Shown here: one piece after another, positions 9,901 through 19,858 of the stretch
Layout: each line of letters begins with the position of its first letter
Position numbering within the stretch: the stretch's first letter is position 1
Source: Aphanomyces cochlioides
Lineage: Eukaryota; Oomycota; Saprolegniomycetes; Saprolegniales; Verrucalvaceae
Reading direction: 5' to 3'
DNA length: 64,000 nt
Assembly (NCBI GenBank): GCA_019828595.1
Contig: JAHQRK010000007.1
Coordinates: 1,116,001-1,180,000 of the forward strand
The notes under the pieces: generated by a model
What the model was told of the DNA's origin: nothing
Databases searched by the model: none
Seen by the model: the letters and a program-made list of their open reading frames with translations, nothing else
Translations under genes and position numbers: made by a program

Positions 9901-12111
9901 ATGGCGCATCCATGCACGCTCGAAAAGAGCGTCTTTGCGCTCAAGCAAGTCCGTGAAGCAGCTACAGAAGCTCTACAAAAGACGTTAGTATCTTTAGAAG
10001 TCGGTGACGTCGAATTAGCAGTCGAATCAAGCTTTTTGAAGCTGTTTCGACACGCTGTCAACCTAGAGAACGTCCAAGTGCGAACAATTTATGCGCTAGA
10101 AACCCACCAAACATCGAGCTTTCAACGAAATGGCGCGAAGATTGTGTATATTGTTCGACCGCAAGTTGCACACGTCCACCTCGTGACCAAACACATTCAA
10201 GAACATGCTATTCCATTGCCTGAGTGTGTTGTCCTTCACACTGGTACTGCAACACCGGAACCTATCTTTGTACCATCATAATCTCTCAATGCTTAGGTTC
10301 ATGGAATGCGTTGTGTGCTGACGTTTTCACTCGGTTTGATACTGAGAAGCGGATTAAACTTGTGCCACTTGCGCTTGGATTTGTTCCTCTCGATCATGAC
10401 ATCCTCACCCTTGGCCACGAGTCTCTCCTGCGGGATTGCTACCTCCACGGGAACAAGACGGGACTCACGTACGTACACCTTCCTCGATGGCGCTATTTCT
10501 TTCTTCGTAGGGAAATTGCGCATGCTCTGCATCTCCTCCAGCAGACGGTTGGTGAAATTCCATCGATTCATTACAAGGGCGAGCTGTCGAAGAGCGTTTG
10601 GAAAGCCTTGGTGGAGTTGAATGCCAAAGAACCACCGCCTCCCAAGCAAAAGAAGCAGCGCTTGGATGGACTCATCCTTCTCGACCGCAAGCTTGATTAC
10701 ATTGCCCCTTTGAGTACTCCCTTGACGTATTTCTAGCCGAGTGCATGGCTTGACAATCAAGTAGACACGAAGGACTCATGGCAGAGCTTCTGGATTTTCA
10801 AAATGGCGTCGTCAAAGTTGATCCAAAGGTTGCAAATATTGTCGATGCCAAGCCCACGACTCCAATGGTACTGAATGCATTGCGACTATTCATGACGACG
10901 GTCTTGTAGGTTGAATGGAACTTTAACAGCGACGACGAGATCTTTCAAGACATTCGAGACAAGCACGTCCAAGCTATCGGTCCTTATCTCCACAGCACTA
11001 GCGCCGTCTTTTCCGAAGAGCGCAAGCAAATCGAAGCCACGCTCAAGTCCGACTCGACCTCTGTGAAAGATCTCGATGCCCTCAGCATATCCATGACTCA
11101 GCACGTCGTACGTCGTTTGCAATGCGATGCAACTTGAGCCTTCTCATCAGGACAAATGCGCCATCCTTGGGCAGCATATTGCATTGGCGGAGCTCATTCA
11201 GGTCACGACCAAGTCCAAGACCTTCAAGAGTCAATGGCTGCTAGAGAAATCCATGTCTGACCGATCTCCGAGCGGCATTTGATGACATTCAACGTAGACT
11301 CGAGCGACAAAATCACTTGGGCGACATTGAGGCGTTGATTTGGAAGCAAACGCCCGCCTGCACTGTCTTGCGCTTGCTGTGCTTGTAAGTCCTGAAAGAT
11401 TCATGCCGAGCTCACCCTGAAGTAGACACAGCTTGGCCAACCAAGGCATTCCCAAAGCTGCGTATTTGCATTTGAAGTCGCAATGCCTAAACCTGTACGG
11501 CTTGGAATACCTTCATGTCTTTGAAAACCTCGAGATGATGGGCATCCTGACGCCAGCAGCAGCGACGAATGGACTAGGCGCTGTCAACCAGATCGACGCT
11601 TGGCATTTGACAGGCCACTTTGACTGCGATCCTTGCAATCCTGACGATCCGTCGTACGTCTCGGGGGGATATTGCCCCCTCACAGTCAAGCTCGTGGAAG
11701 CTGCATTGAGTAAATTCCATTTCCGCCAGTTCTTTCTCATGTCATGCGTCATGTGTAGGCGACGAAGGATGGAAACCACTCGAGGCCCTGCTGAATCGCC
11801 TACCAGGCCCTTCAGCAGTCCTGTCGGCTGTACGATCTGCCTTCGCGTGTTTGAGTGACTGAAGTCCTGTAGCCTGTCAAGCCAAAGAAGACGAAGAAGG
11901 TTCTCGTTGTTGTCGTCGGTGGCATCACGCCGCTTGAAATGGCCGCGCTTCGCTTCGTAGGCAAGAAAAGTACGTTCTACAGCTCCACGAGCTTCACTGC
12001 CTATTGTGTCTAGACAAGTGCTCGTTTTTGTTTGCAGGCGATGCCATCCTCTCTGGCAAAGCATTCTTGAATCAAGCCATGGGGCGCATTCCAAATGGAC
12101 TGCTCCTGTAA
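9901..12111 (+). CDS. VPS33: VPS33, Sec1/Munc18-family tethering subunit, 11 exons
   Basis: Exons: 9901-10243, 10297-10468, 10511-10726, 10765-10867, 10910-11107, 11151-11254, 11298-11384, 11426-11709, 11759-11829, 11873-11969, 12014-12111; 1773 nt, 590 residues, close to human VPS33A (about 596). Anchors are FVPLDHD...CYLHGN, GLILLDRKLDYIAPL, EIFQDIRDKH, CTVLRLLCL, YGLEYLHVFENLE, YCPLTVKLVE, and the C-terminal VVVGGITPLEMAALRF. These correspond in order to VPS33 blocks (LLLLDRNVDLLTPL, LRLVCL, GGVTFAEIAALRF). VPS33 binds SNARE bundles within HOPS/CORVET for endosome and vacuole fusion. Introns are 38-53 nt and all phases match. In the tyrosine of the usual QLTYEGL motif a histidine is predicted, codon split by intron 3. 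Confidence 0.9.
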
Positions 12112-12319
12112 CCTGCAAGGGGAAAGTAACAAGCGATCCTCTCTCGAATTGCTGTGTTTCCCCTTGGGATTCCCATGCAAGAACCTGTTGAAAGCTCAGG
12201 CGACACTTCGATCCGAGTCTCACCTGAGCTTTTGTCTGCCTTGTCCCAGGACTGACATGATGCAGTTGTGACAGAAATTGTCGACGGGGGATGCTTCAGA
12301 CTTGGATTCGTTTTGTCCA

Positions 12320-13610
12320 ATGCGCCTCGCTGGGTTTGACATTCATGTTATGGTAGCGGATGAAGCCCAAGAATATCCCTGTAAAGCGACAGAGTATCAG
12401 CACTCGATCCATCTTGACGGGAGAAGCGTGACGGCGTGGATTGAAGCGCAGCTTGGAGCCGAGTATTGGATTCAGTACAGGTACGACCATCCTCGCCGTC
12501 GATCATGTGTTCAATGCAGTTGGTGCGTAGATACAGGGGCCGGGCGAGTTTGACGACAAGCAATGCCCGCAGCATCAAGGTTTACATCGATGGGGAGCTT
12601 GTCGCTTGCAAGCTTGCGTTTCGAACAAGCAACGGTGTCGTCGATGTCAAGCACACGACGTCGTACGGGGCTGTTCGACCATTCAAATTTTGTCCACCCG
12701 AGTTTTCTTCCCAAGGTGAGAAGAACCGAAAGCGTCTGGCATCCACAGGCAGGTTAGCTTGCAAAGACGAGGAAAGGCTCTCAATTGTGCTGGTAGTATC
12801 GTCATCACTGTGCACAATGCGGTCGTTGGAGCTCCGGCGTATGGCCAAGACATTTCAAGTCCCGATTTCATCGACACGCTCTATGACACTTCGAAAATCG
12901 CATCGTTCGTGTCGGCGACGACGAGGTTTGTTTCTCTATCAATCATGTCTTTGGAGATTAAATGCAGTCTAGACTGGGCGACGTCGAGCAGCACGAGAGC
13001 AGCGTCGACACGTACGAAGTTGAAGACTTGGAGCTCATGGGCACGGGATGTTTCATTTACAAGACGCGAGGTAACAGCGATCCCATCATCTTACATTCCA
13101 GTGTCATCACAATATGAGCTAGACGACTTGATAGCTCAGGGCATTCTCTCTCCATCGCCAGCTCGGCGTGTTGTGTATGCACCGGATAGTCCTCTTCCAC
13201 CATGGTCAAACTGCACTGAGACCAAGGAGAAAAAGCTGCAAGGAGAACGCAACATGGAGCCCCCTCCAGTCGAAGGAATGCTCAATGATGACGGCATCCT
13301 CGAGGATAAGCAACTGAGTGTTGCGTCAAGCAGTCAGAGCGCAGAGGCGAGCCTCAGTTTGAACAGTCCTGAGGCTTTGGATAGATCTCTCGTGGAGGAC
13401 GGCGAAGTTCCGCTTTTTTCTCAAGCTCAGTCGGCGTCGTGGCTGGCAGTAGAATGGGCAAAGCAGTTCCAGAATCAATTGGGAGTTGACTACGAGTCGA
13501 CGCTTGATCTTTTCAAGGATGCAAAGATTGCCCAGGAGTTCCAGCACGTAGATGCCACCGATCAACTCGAGTGGATTCAGTGGACGCTGCTGCAATGGCG
13601 CTCCAAGTGA
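12320..13610 (+). CDS. DUF7918-like protein with recurrent C-terminal module
   Basis: Exons: 12320-12480, 12531-12752, 12797-12925, 12973-13070, 13102-13610; 1119 nt, 372 residues. The exon borders are supported by the paralogue on the minus strand at 16868-18184, which shares them: exon 3 is 129 nt in both. The N-terminal half (about residues 1-175) resembles the DUF7918 beta-sandwich family known from fungi: FDIHVMV, a W-I-E...YWIQYR strand, VYIDGELV, RPFKFCPPEF. The naming is from memory and moderately sure. An acidic Ser/Pro linker leads to the ~50-residue C-terminal module (residues 323-372) shared with four other genes nearby. The last intron is only 31 nt. Function is unknown. Confidence 0.7.
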
Positions 13611-13680
13611 GAGCTACAAGTCGACGGTACATTCAACTGATGTTGGCTTATAAGGGTCTAATGCACATCTATTCTATCGA

Positions 13681-16080
13681 TCATGGGGCCGCAAAATTCA
13701 AGTTGGCAACTCGACGGCTGAGGAATCCTTGCTGGAATGCCGACAAGTACTCGTAGCCGCCCACGGATACTAGACACTTGGCATTGTCTTGACCCACTGA
13801 GTGCTCAGCGTGTTCACGGAGGCAAATTCGGTCTGGAATTGAGTCTCTCGAGGGCACAGGGTCGAAAGAAACAGTCAACAAGCTTCCAGCTTCTCCAAAC
13901 TGTGCTGGATAGCTGACGAGCGTCGTGCCTGACGCTGCTCTGCGAGGGTTTCCAACATACGTCGGAGCATACGGCGCGAACGAATACGGCAATTGACTCA
14001 GTTCGAAGGCAAGCCAATAGGTTTCTGCGGCACCGTTGGAAAATTTCAATCGTGGCTGGTCGACAGTGATGAGCTCCAAAAGCACGTCGATGACAACAGT
14101 GGAGGCCAATTTGGACTTGTCAATGGCAACGAGGCTGGCGTCTTGTCGGACGGCGCTTTCTTTCTTCCACGCTTTGGATTCCTGCAGGGAATGAGACGGC
14201 GATGGCCCTCCAAAATCAAACTTGGTGTAGTTGAACGTCGCAATAAGAGCCTCGAGAGCCGTCCCTTGGCGCGATGCATCACTTCCAGATACTTTGAAAG
14301 TCGTGGGTTGATTGAGGAACGCCTGTCCAGAATTGGCATGCGCATGGAAGAAATATGTGCCGGTAGAGATGAAGGCTGGTTTTGACCACAGACTGGTTGG
14401 ATCTTCAAGAACGACTGAGTGGATATCAAGCAGAACGACGCGCTTTAACTTGGTATGCACTAGCGCGAGAGAGGCAATCATGTTGCTGCGGAGGTCTTTC
14501 ACTTGTGCAGTCGTGATCTTTCCCGTGATGACGAGATCGTTGCAACCATCCACGACGTGGACTTTGGAATCTGAGAGATGTAGTCCTTGGAGAATATCCG
14601 ATGGAAAATTGCCGAGGCAATGGTATGCATGGATCCAACCTTTGTAGCCAACTGTACGGAGTTCTTTCACAGCTGTGATGGCCAGGTTGACATCTTCCAG
14701 CCCTACCAGCCAAATAATCACGCCTTCATCGGCGGCAACGTGGCGCTGAACGGCCTCGGCGACGGCAAACGTGTCAGCAATGCGTTGTTCCATTGACCTT
14801 CGCTGTGCAGACGTCATGGCGACGTAGCCTCGTTGGTACATGCACTCCTGGGGACAACTTCCGTTGGGTTGCATGATTGGCGTCGGACCACGGGGACGAA
14901 GGCCAGCAAAGTAGCCAGGTATGTTGTTTGTCAATTCCTGCTTCTTGTCAGCATTGAACGAGTGGTCGTAGGCATTGACTGCGTCAGTTTTCGTGTATGG
15001 ATTAATGAGACGATTGCCATTAATATGGAGAATGTCTGCGCGACCGCTCTCAGGGAAAAAGTGAGCAATGTCACCGCAAACCGTATTGGGATCATGACCT
15101 TGACGGCCGCTACAATGAAGGAATTAAACGGGAAGATGCAGGAGCGCTTACCCAGCAGCAGACGTCCCATGGGGTGAAAAATTGTATGGCGACTGGCTCA
15201 ATTCATAAGCGAGCCAAAAGTTTTCCTTATCACCCCACGAGTAAGTGTATCGGTAGCGCCACTTGGTAATGAGAAACCAAAGGACGTCCATAGCGAGAGG
15301 ATGCTTACGTTTGTCAACGACAACAATGCTGGAATCTTGTTCGTGGGCGCCTTGGCTGTTGTATGGGAGTGACTCCAAGACGTGCTTTGATGGGTTGCGC
15401 TCCAAGTCGAAGCGAGAGTATTCAAAAATTCGCACCATTTCCTGGAGTGTGTTTTCCTCAATCTCGACACCACTGGGGAGCGTGAGCTTGTGCTTGCCGT
15501 TCAGGTACGAGTTTTCGTTGATTTCACGGTCGTAGAAAAAGATCGTTCCGATTGATTTGTACTCAGGTACGTCCCAGAGTGCGGCAGGATCCATGAAGAA
15601 GATATCGTCAGCGTCTAGCAAGATAGGTTGATCAAGACGAGTATGAATGAGCGCCAGGGGCTTGATATAAAAATTTCGGAAGTCCTTGGCTTGTTCGAGC
15701 GTGAGTTTGCCCGATTCGACGTACTCATGGCACACGTCGACGACTTCGATGTAATTGTCTGCCCGGTGTAGCAATTGCAATGACAGCGGAGAGAGTTCAC
15801 CAAGGCAGTGATATACTTGGATCAAATCAGTGTTGCCATAGCGTCGAAGTTCTTGGATGAGTGAAATCCCAATCGGAAGCATCGCGTCAAACATGGGGAT
15901 GACAAATCCCCGCTTGGCAGCGCGCGTACTTTTCGTCAGGAGTGGTTCGACTCTTGAGGACATGTACCAATAGGAGAACAGGACCCAGAAGATGATAAGC
16001 GCTAGAAATACCATCTGAAGGAGGCGAAGCGGCTTTCGCACGGCCCGAGCTTGGCGCCTTCCTTCTTCCACGCTCGCCAT
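13681..16080 (-). CDS. Tandem-domain Mnn1-like (GT71) glycosyltransferase
   Basis: Exons 16080-15152 and 15109-13681 (42-nt intron), 2358 nt, 785 residues. The TTG-led extension upstream of ATG 16080 was ignored. It is a type II membrane protein: basic tail, then a signal anchor at about residues 19-42. Domain 1 (about 57-340) has the DxD-type motif LLDADDIFF (D156-D159) and DSSIVVVDK; a Cys-containing stretch CGDIAHFFPESG follows. Domain 2 (about 435-730) repeats the fold with AYHCLG, ALVHTKL and QDASLVAIDK. The metal-binding motif is degraded there to LLDIHS (D538-S541). Without the intron the two halves look like separate genes; the splice restores one frame through GNRLINPYTK to the second domain. 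It probably mannosylates glycoproteins in the Golgi. Confidence 0.8.
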
Positions 16081-16867
16081 CGTTCGCCCACTGTGCAATT
16101 GGAATTTGAAACGGGAAGTCTACCATGCAGGACTTTCTCTCCCAAACTCTATATTTCATTAAAGTATTCATTTATAGAGTAAATATCTCCAAAGTTGCGC
16201 TCGCGTGACTTGCACCCTGACGATTCTAAGTGAATAAAATAGTAGATAGAATTAGTCTCTACATGGTGAACACAATGGCTTTGTATCGAAAGGTCGATAT
16301 GGTCATGGGAAGACTGCGTTGAATATTGCACGGCACTGACTAGTTTCACTTGGAATTCGTATGAACGAGATTTGAAGATGATGACCTCGGAATTCTAGAT
16401 TTTGATTGGTGGAAAGTAAAAATTGAAGCGATTTGATTGGCTATAATCCACGGTGTCGACCTCGACAGTTTCTGAAACCGTTGCACGTTACATCCCGACA
16501 GGATGACGATGCTCTCTCACAGAACTGCTTGCTCAGACGCGGTGCTGTTCAAAAGTTGGCTCAGATCTATTGCTAGAATGAAGAGAAAGTACATCCTGAA
16601 TTGGGCAAGAATCGTCATTGGAGTGGTTGACCAGGGGTGAACTTGATGTTAAAAGAGCTGAGTGGGCAAAGAGAACAGCAGATCCGCTGCTTCATCAAGG
16701 GCGTGCCTTCTGTAGTATTCGATTCGTCCTTTGTTTTAGTTGCAATGCATATCGCCCGGGTGTATTCCGGTCCAGTGGATTTCCACTGTCGGAGTACAAG
16801 ATGACGGAGGAAAAAGCCGAAGATATCCTCGAGATAAATTGGCATAAACAACTATGTACATGACAAG
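16081..16867. other. Intergenic; upstream region of GT71 gene
   Basis: No convincing coding frame. Two ATTGG (CCAAT-box) elements, GATTGGTGGA near 16404 and GATTGGCTATAATCC near 16434, lie 320-370 bp upstream of the GT71 start. The remainder is AT-rich and unremarkable. Confidence 0.45.
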
Positions 16868-18184
16868 CTACGCTGACACGGTCTTGAGATCTTTCAGCTT
16901 CCAGCGGACCCACCCCTCGCGATCTTCATCATCTATGGCTAAGAATAAGCGAGCAGTCGAGTCTTGACTGATGAGATCGAGAGCTGGGTAGTAAAGGCCA
17001 CCGAGAACTGACCGCATTTTTCGCATTTCTGTACAGGCGCGCTCAACAAACTGCACTGGGACGTTGTCCTCGTCGTCCGATACTGTCAAGTCCACGACTG
17101 TGCTTTTTACTGTTCTTGCTCTCTTGGTTGTCACCCTTGCTCTTGGCTGTTCATTGCGTTCTGGTGCTACTTGACTATCTGGTTCAACTTCAACTACTTC
17201 GCTTTTGACGCCTTCTAGTTTAATATTGATCTCATTGATGGGCGGAGCTAGAGCATCAGGTTGCTCAGACGGCGCCGACGATTGTCCAGAACTGGCTGCC
17301 TCTTTGATGCGTGGTATAATGCCCTCGAATTGCAGAACATCTGCGCAAAAGCAGTCGAGTTGACCTAGCATGGCGTTGTTACCTCGAGTTCTGTACATAA
17401 ATTTGAATGTGAACAGCAGCGGGCCCTTCTCACATACACATGATTCGTTCGTGCTGGCCTCCGTGGCAAACTTCGTCGAGCCAACGCTACACAAAGATGA
17501 TTTTCACAAGTATGGAATAAAACAGACTTCACCTTGTTGCAGCAGATAAAAATGAACCAAGCTTCGTATCGTTCCGAACTTCTCCGAGCAATGTCTGCCG
17601 CTCGTAATTCAACCCCATAAACTCGTGCAGGAAACGTCCTTCATACAGCTCGACGTCAATCCTATTTGACCACATGACGAAGTTTGTGTAACACTTATCT
17701 TACCGCCCGACACTGGATAAGACATCTTCACTGTCTTCCCCTTGATTTGAAAACGCTGGTGTGCAAAACTTGAATGGTGTTCGGGTGACTCTGTCTCCAT
17801 GGTGTTCAACCACCTCACATCGCTTTGGGAAGCTGCCGTGCCGTGAATCTGTTATTGCTCTCTGGCCCATCTGGCGGCCATCCACAAAGTAGAGAATGAG
17901 CCGCGCGTACTCTTCCGTCAACTTCGCCGTGCCAGTGTAACTATCGACTCTCACAGCGCATCGTCAACTGATAGGTTCTACCTGCACTCAATCCAATAGT
18001 CCACCCCGATGAGCGCTTCAACATACGCCGAGGCACTCAGTCCATCCGAAGCAAGGACAATCTTGTACTCTGGCGCTGGCACTGGCCATCCATCACGCTC
18101 GATCACTATCTTGACGTCAAAATCGGCAAATCGCATCAATCTTCCGCCAATTCTTGCCTCCGATAGATACTGTACAGACACCAT
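16868..18184 (-). CDS. DUF7918-like protein with recurrent C-terminal module, paralogue
   Basis: Exons 18184-17982, 17949-17704, 17661-17533, 17486-17383, 17340-16868; 1155 nt, 384 residues from ATG 18184. It mirrors the plus-strand gene at 12320-13610: FADFDVKIVI, YVEALIGVDYWIECR, LYFVDGR, TPFKFCTPAF and MYRTRG occur in the same order. The first intron is only 32 nt. The last intron (17341-17382, 42 nt) is a multiple of three without stops, so an unspliced form would add 14 residues. The C-terminus (330-384) carries the shared module, with L-x-x-YYPALDLI, DREGWVRWKL. The acidic Ser/Thr-rich linker includes KRAR-type basic patches that could be nuclear signals. Function is unknown. Confidence 0.72.
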
Positions 18185-18558
18185 AACCCCTTCACCCCTA
18201 AAGCTCTAACCCCTTAACCCGTTCCCCCCAAGGATGTAGAAAGGACATCACACTGGTTGCATGACGTTTCCGCTTCCTAGAGCGCCATGACGTCGAGAGA
18301 ATCCCTGCTGTAGGCATCTCAGAGGAGAGAAAGGTAAGTCTTCCATGCCCGGAGACTCTGGCATTGACTCTCAGTGAAAACTTTGAGTTTAGCTGTCGGA
18401 GTCTTCTCCTGGAGTGGTTTACAGAAGTTTTGAGAGCTCTAACGACGAGATTAATCATTGAACAACGCGGATGAGGCTTTGATAGCATTCGCGGTATATT
18501 CATAAAGGCGATATTTGGACTTGCAGACGCATTCCGGGCTTGAGAAGGAAGTCGAAGC

Positions 18559-19263
18559 TCAAACTTCGACTGGAGGCTTCGTGTTTTGCTGAAGTTTCCA
18601 CTGGAGCCAGCCCAAGCGGTCTTCAGGAGGAATAACATTGAAAGTGTGTGCAATTTGCGCTTGGGCGAGCAAGTCGAGAGCAGGGTAGTATTGATCGCCG
18701 AGACTTTGTCGCAATTCTTGGGCTTGTCGACATGCTTGAGCACATCCGTCTTCAGCTTGGACGACTGGTTTCGCTGCCGGGGAGTTGGGGACTTTGGCGC
18801 GAGAGATTGTTCGCTTCGTGGATTCGATGAGTTTTGGGTGCGTGTTGCGTTTCGATCGGGCGACTGTAAGATCGTGGCGAATGATAAACTGGTAGACCCA
18901 ATACCGGAGCGATTTTGATCCTCCGTGGAACCCGGGGTCGATCTCCAACGCCCGCGCCATGAGCATGCTTGTATCGACAGCGACCCCTTCTTTCTGTCGT
19001 TCTTTGTAGTATTCAAGGAGCTTTTCTTCGACCGTTGGATTCGTCACAGCGGGACCTGTGTGGATTGAAAAGCTGTTGGGATTCCTTTCGGCCCGAGCTA
19101 GCAATTTCGTCTTGTTGCGTACCCACCGCGTGATTTGCCCGGCGCTGATACCATACTTCTTGGCCACAACGTACTTCGAGCCGTCGGAGGCCTCCCATTC
19201 CTCAATAATGGCCACCTTTTGGCTCAGCGGGATGGACTTGCGGGCTTTCGCGCTCTTTGGCAT
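18559..19263 (-). CDS. HTH_psq / CENP-B-type DNA-binding protein with recurrent C-terminal module
   Basis: Single exon, 234 residues, from ATG 19263; the longer frame starts with a non-ATG codon. Residues about 10-50 form a psq-type helix-turn-helix (QKVAIIEEWEAS, VAKKYGISAGQITRWVR). Residues about 75-140 resemble the second, Tc5/CENP-B-type HTH (VEEKLLEYYKERQ, MARALEI, SLRYWVYQFIIRHDL). This double HTH is the DNA-binding half of pogo/Tigger transposases, but no DDE catalytic domain follows. Instead a basic linker leads to the shared module (178-226: LRQSLGDQYYPALDLL, EDRLGWLQWKL). I infer a domesticated transposase DNA-binding domain acting as a regulator. Confidence 0.82.
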   Translation of the reverse strand: MPKSAKARKSIPLSQKVAIIEEWEASDGSKYVVAKKYGISAGQITRWVRNKTKLLARAERNPNSFSIHTGPAVTNPTVEEKLLEYYKERQKEGVAVDTSMLMARALEIDPGFHGGSKSLRYWVYQFIIRHDLTVARSKRNTHPKLIESTKRTISRAKVPNSPAAKPVVQAEDGCAQACRQAQELRQSLGDQYYPALDLLAQAQIAHTFNVIPPEDRLGWLQWKLQQNTKPPVEV

Positions 19264-19858
19264 GCTTGAAAATGAACAAATTAAAAACTGAAGCATACAA
19301 AAACCAATATTAAATTTAAATGTGTCATTAAACTAAAGAAATCAGCATTACTGAACTGAGGGCATTTCCTGTGTCTGAAACAGCGCACCAAAAGGCGGCG
19401 ATTCGTGAAGAATACAAGGCTGTCATGGGCCTTTGGAGGTTTATCGAATGCCCTTCGATAGCTGACTGATGTGAGGTGCGATCACATATTGCACTGGCAA
19501 CAAACCGTCCTGAATATCAATACTTCCCACGTGAATCTGCTGGTTTTGAGCTGCAAACCGTGGGCGACAACATAAAACGATGGAATTCTGGCCACCATCC
19601 CGCCCTTGGATGACACAACTGAAAGCCTTCACATAACTTCGTGGTGGATTCACGACGCGACATAAAGGCACAAACTCATGACACTCACGAGCTAAGAAAT
19701 GCCACCATACCCTTGAAGCTATCGACCATGGCGTTTTCGCTTCGCTGACTCTGTTTTTCAATTAATCTGCGTGAATCTGTGGCGAGCCGTGAGATCCTGT
19801 CCATCATGCCTAGCTCCACTTTCCATTACTGACACTGTTTACAAGTTCACACTATGGA
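19264..19858. other. Intergenic between Kelch gene end and HTH gene start
   Basis: About 595 bp serving as downstream region of nothing in particular and upstream region of the HTH gene. The open frames here have no recognisable motif. Nothing else is seen. Confidence 0.4.

Noticed and set aside
13681..14934. Separate glycosyltransferase gene starting at 14934
   Set aside because: The upstream frame continues without stop to a good acceptor at 15109-15110 and through conserved sequence, so both halves belong to one spliced gene.
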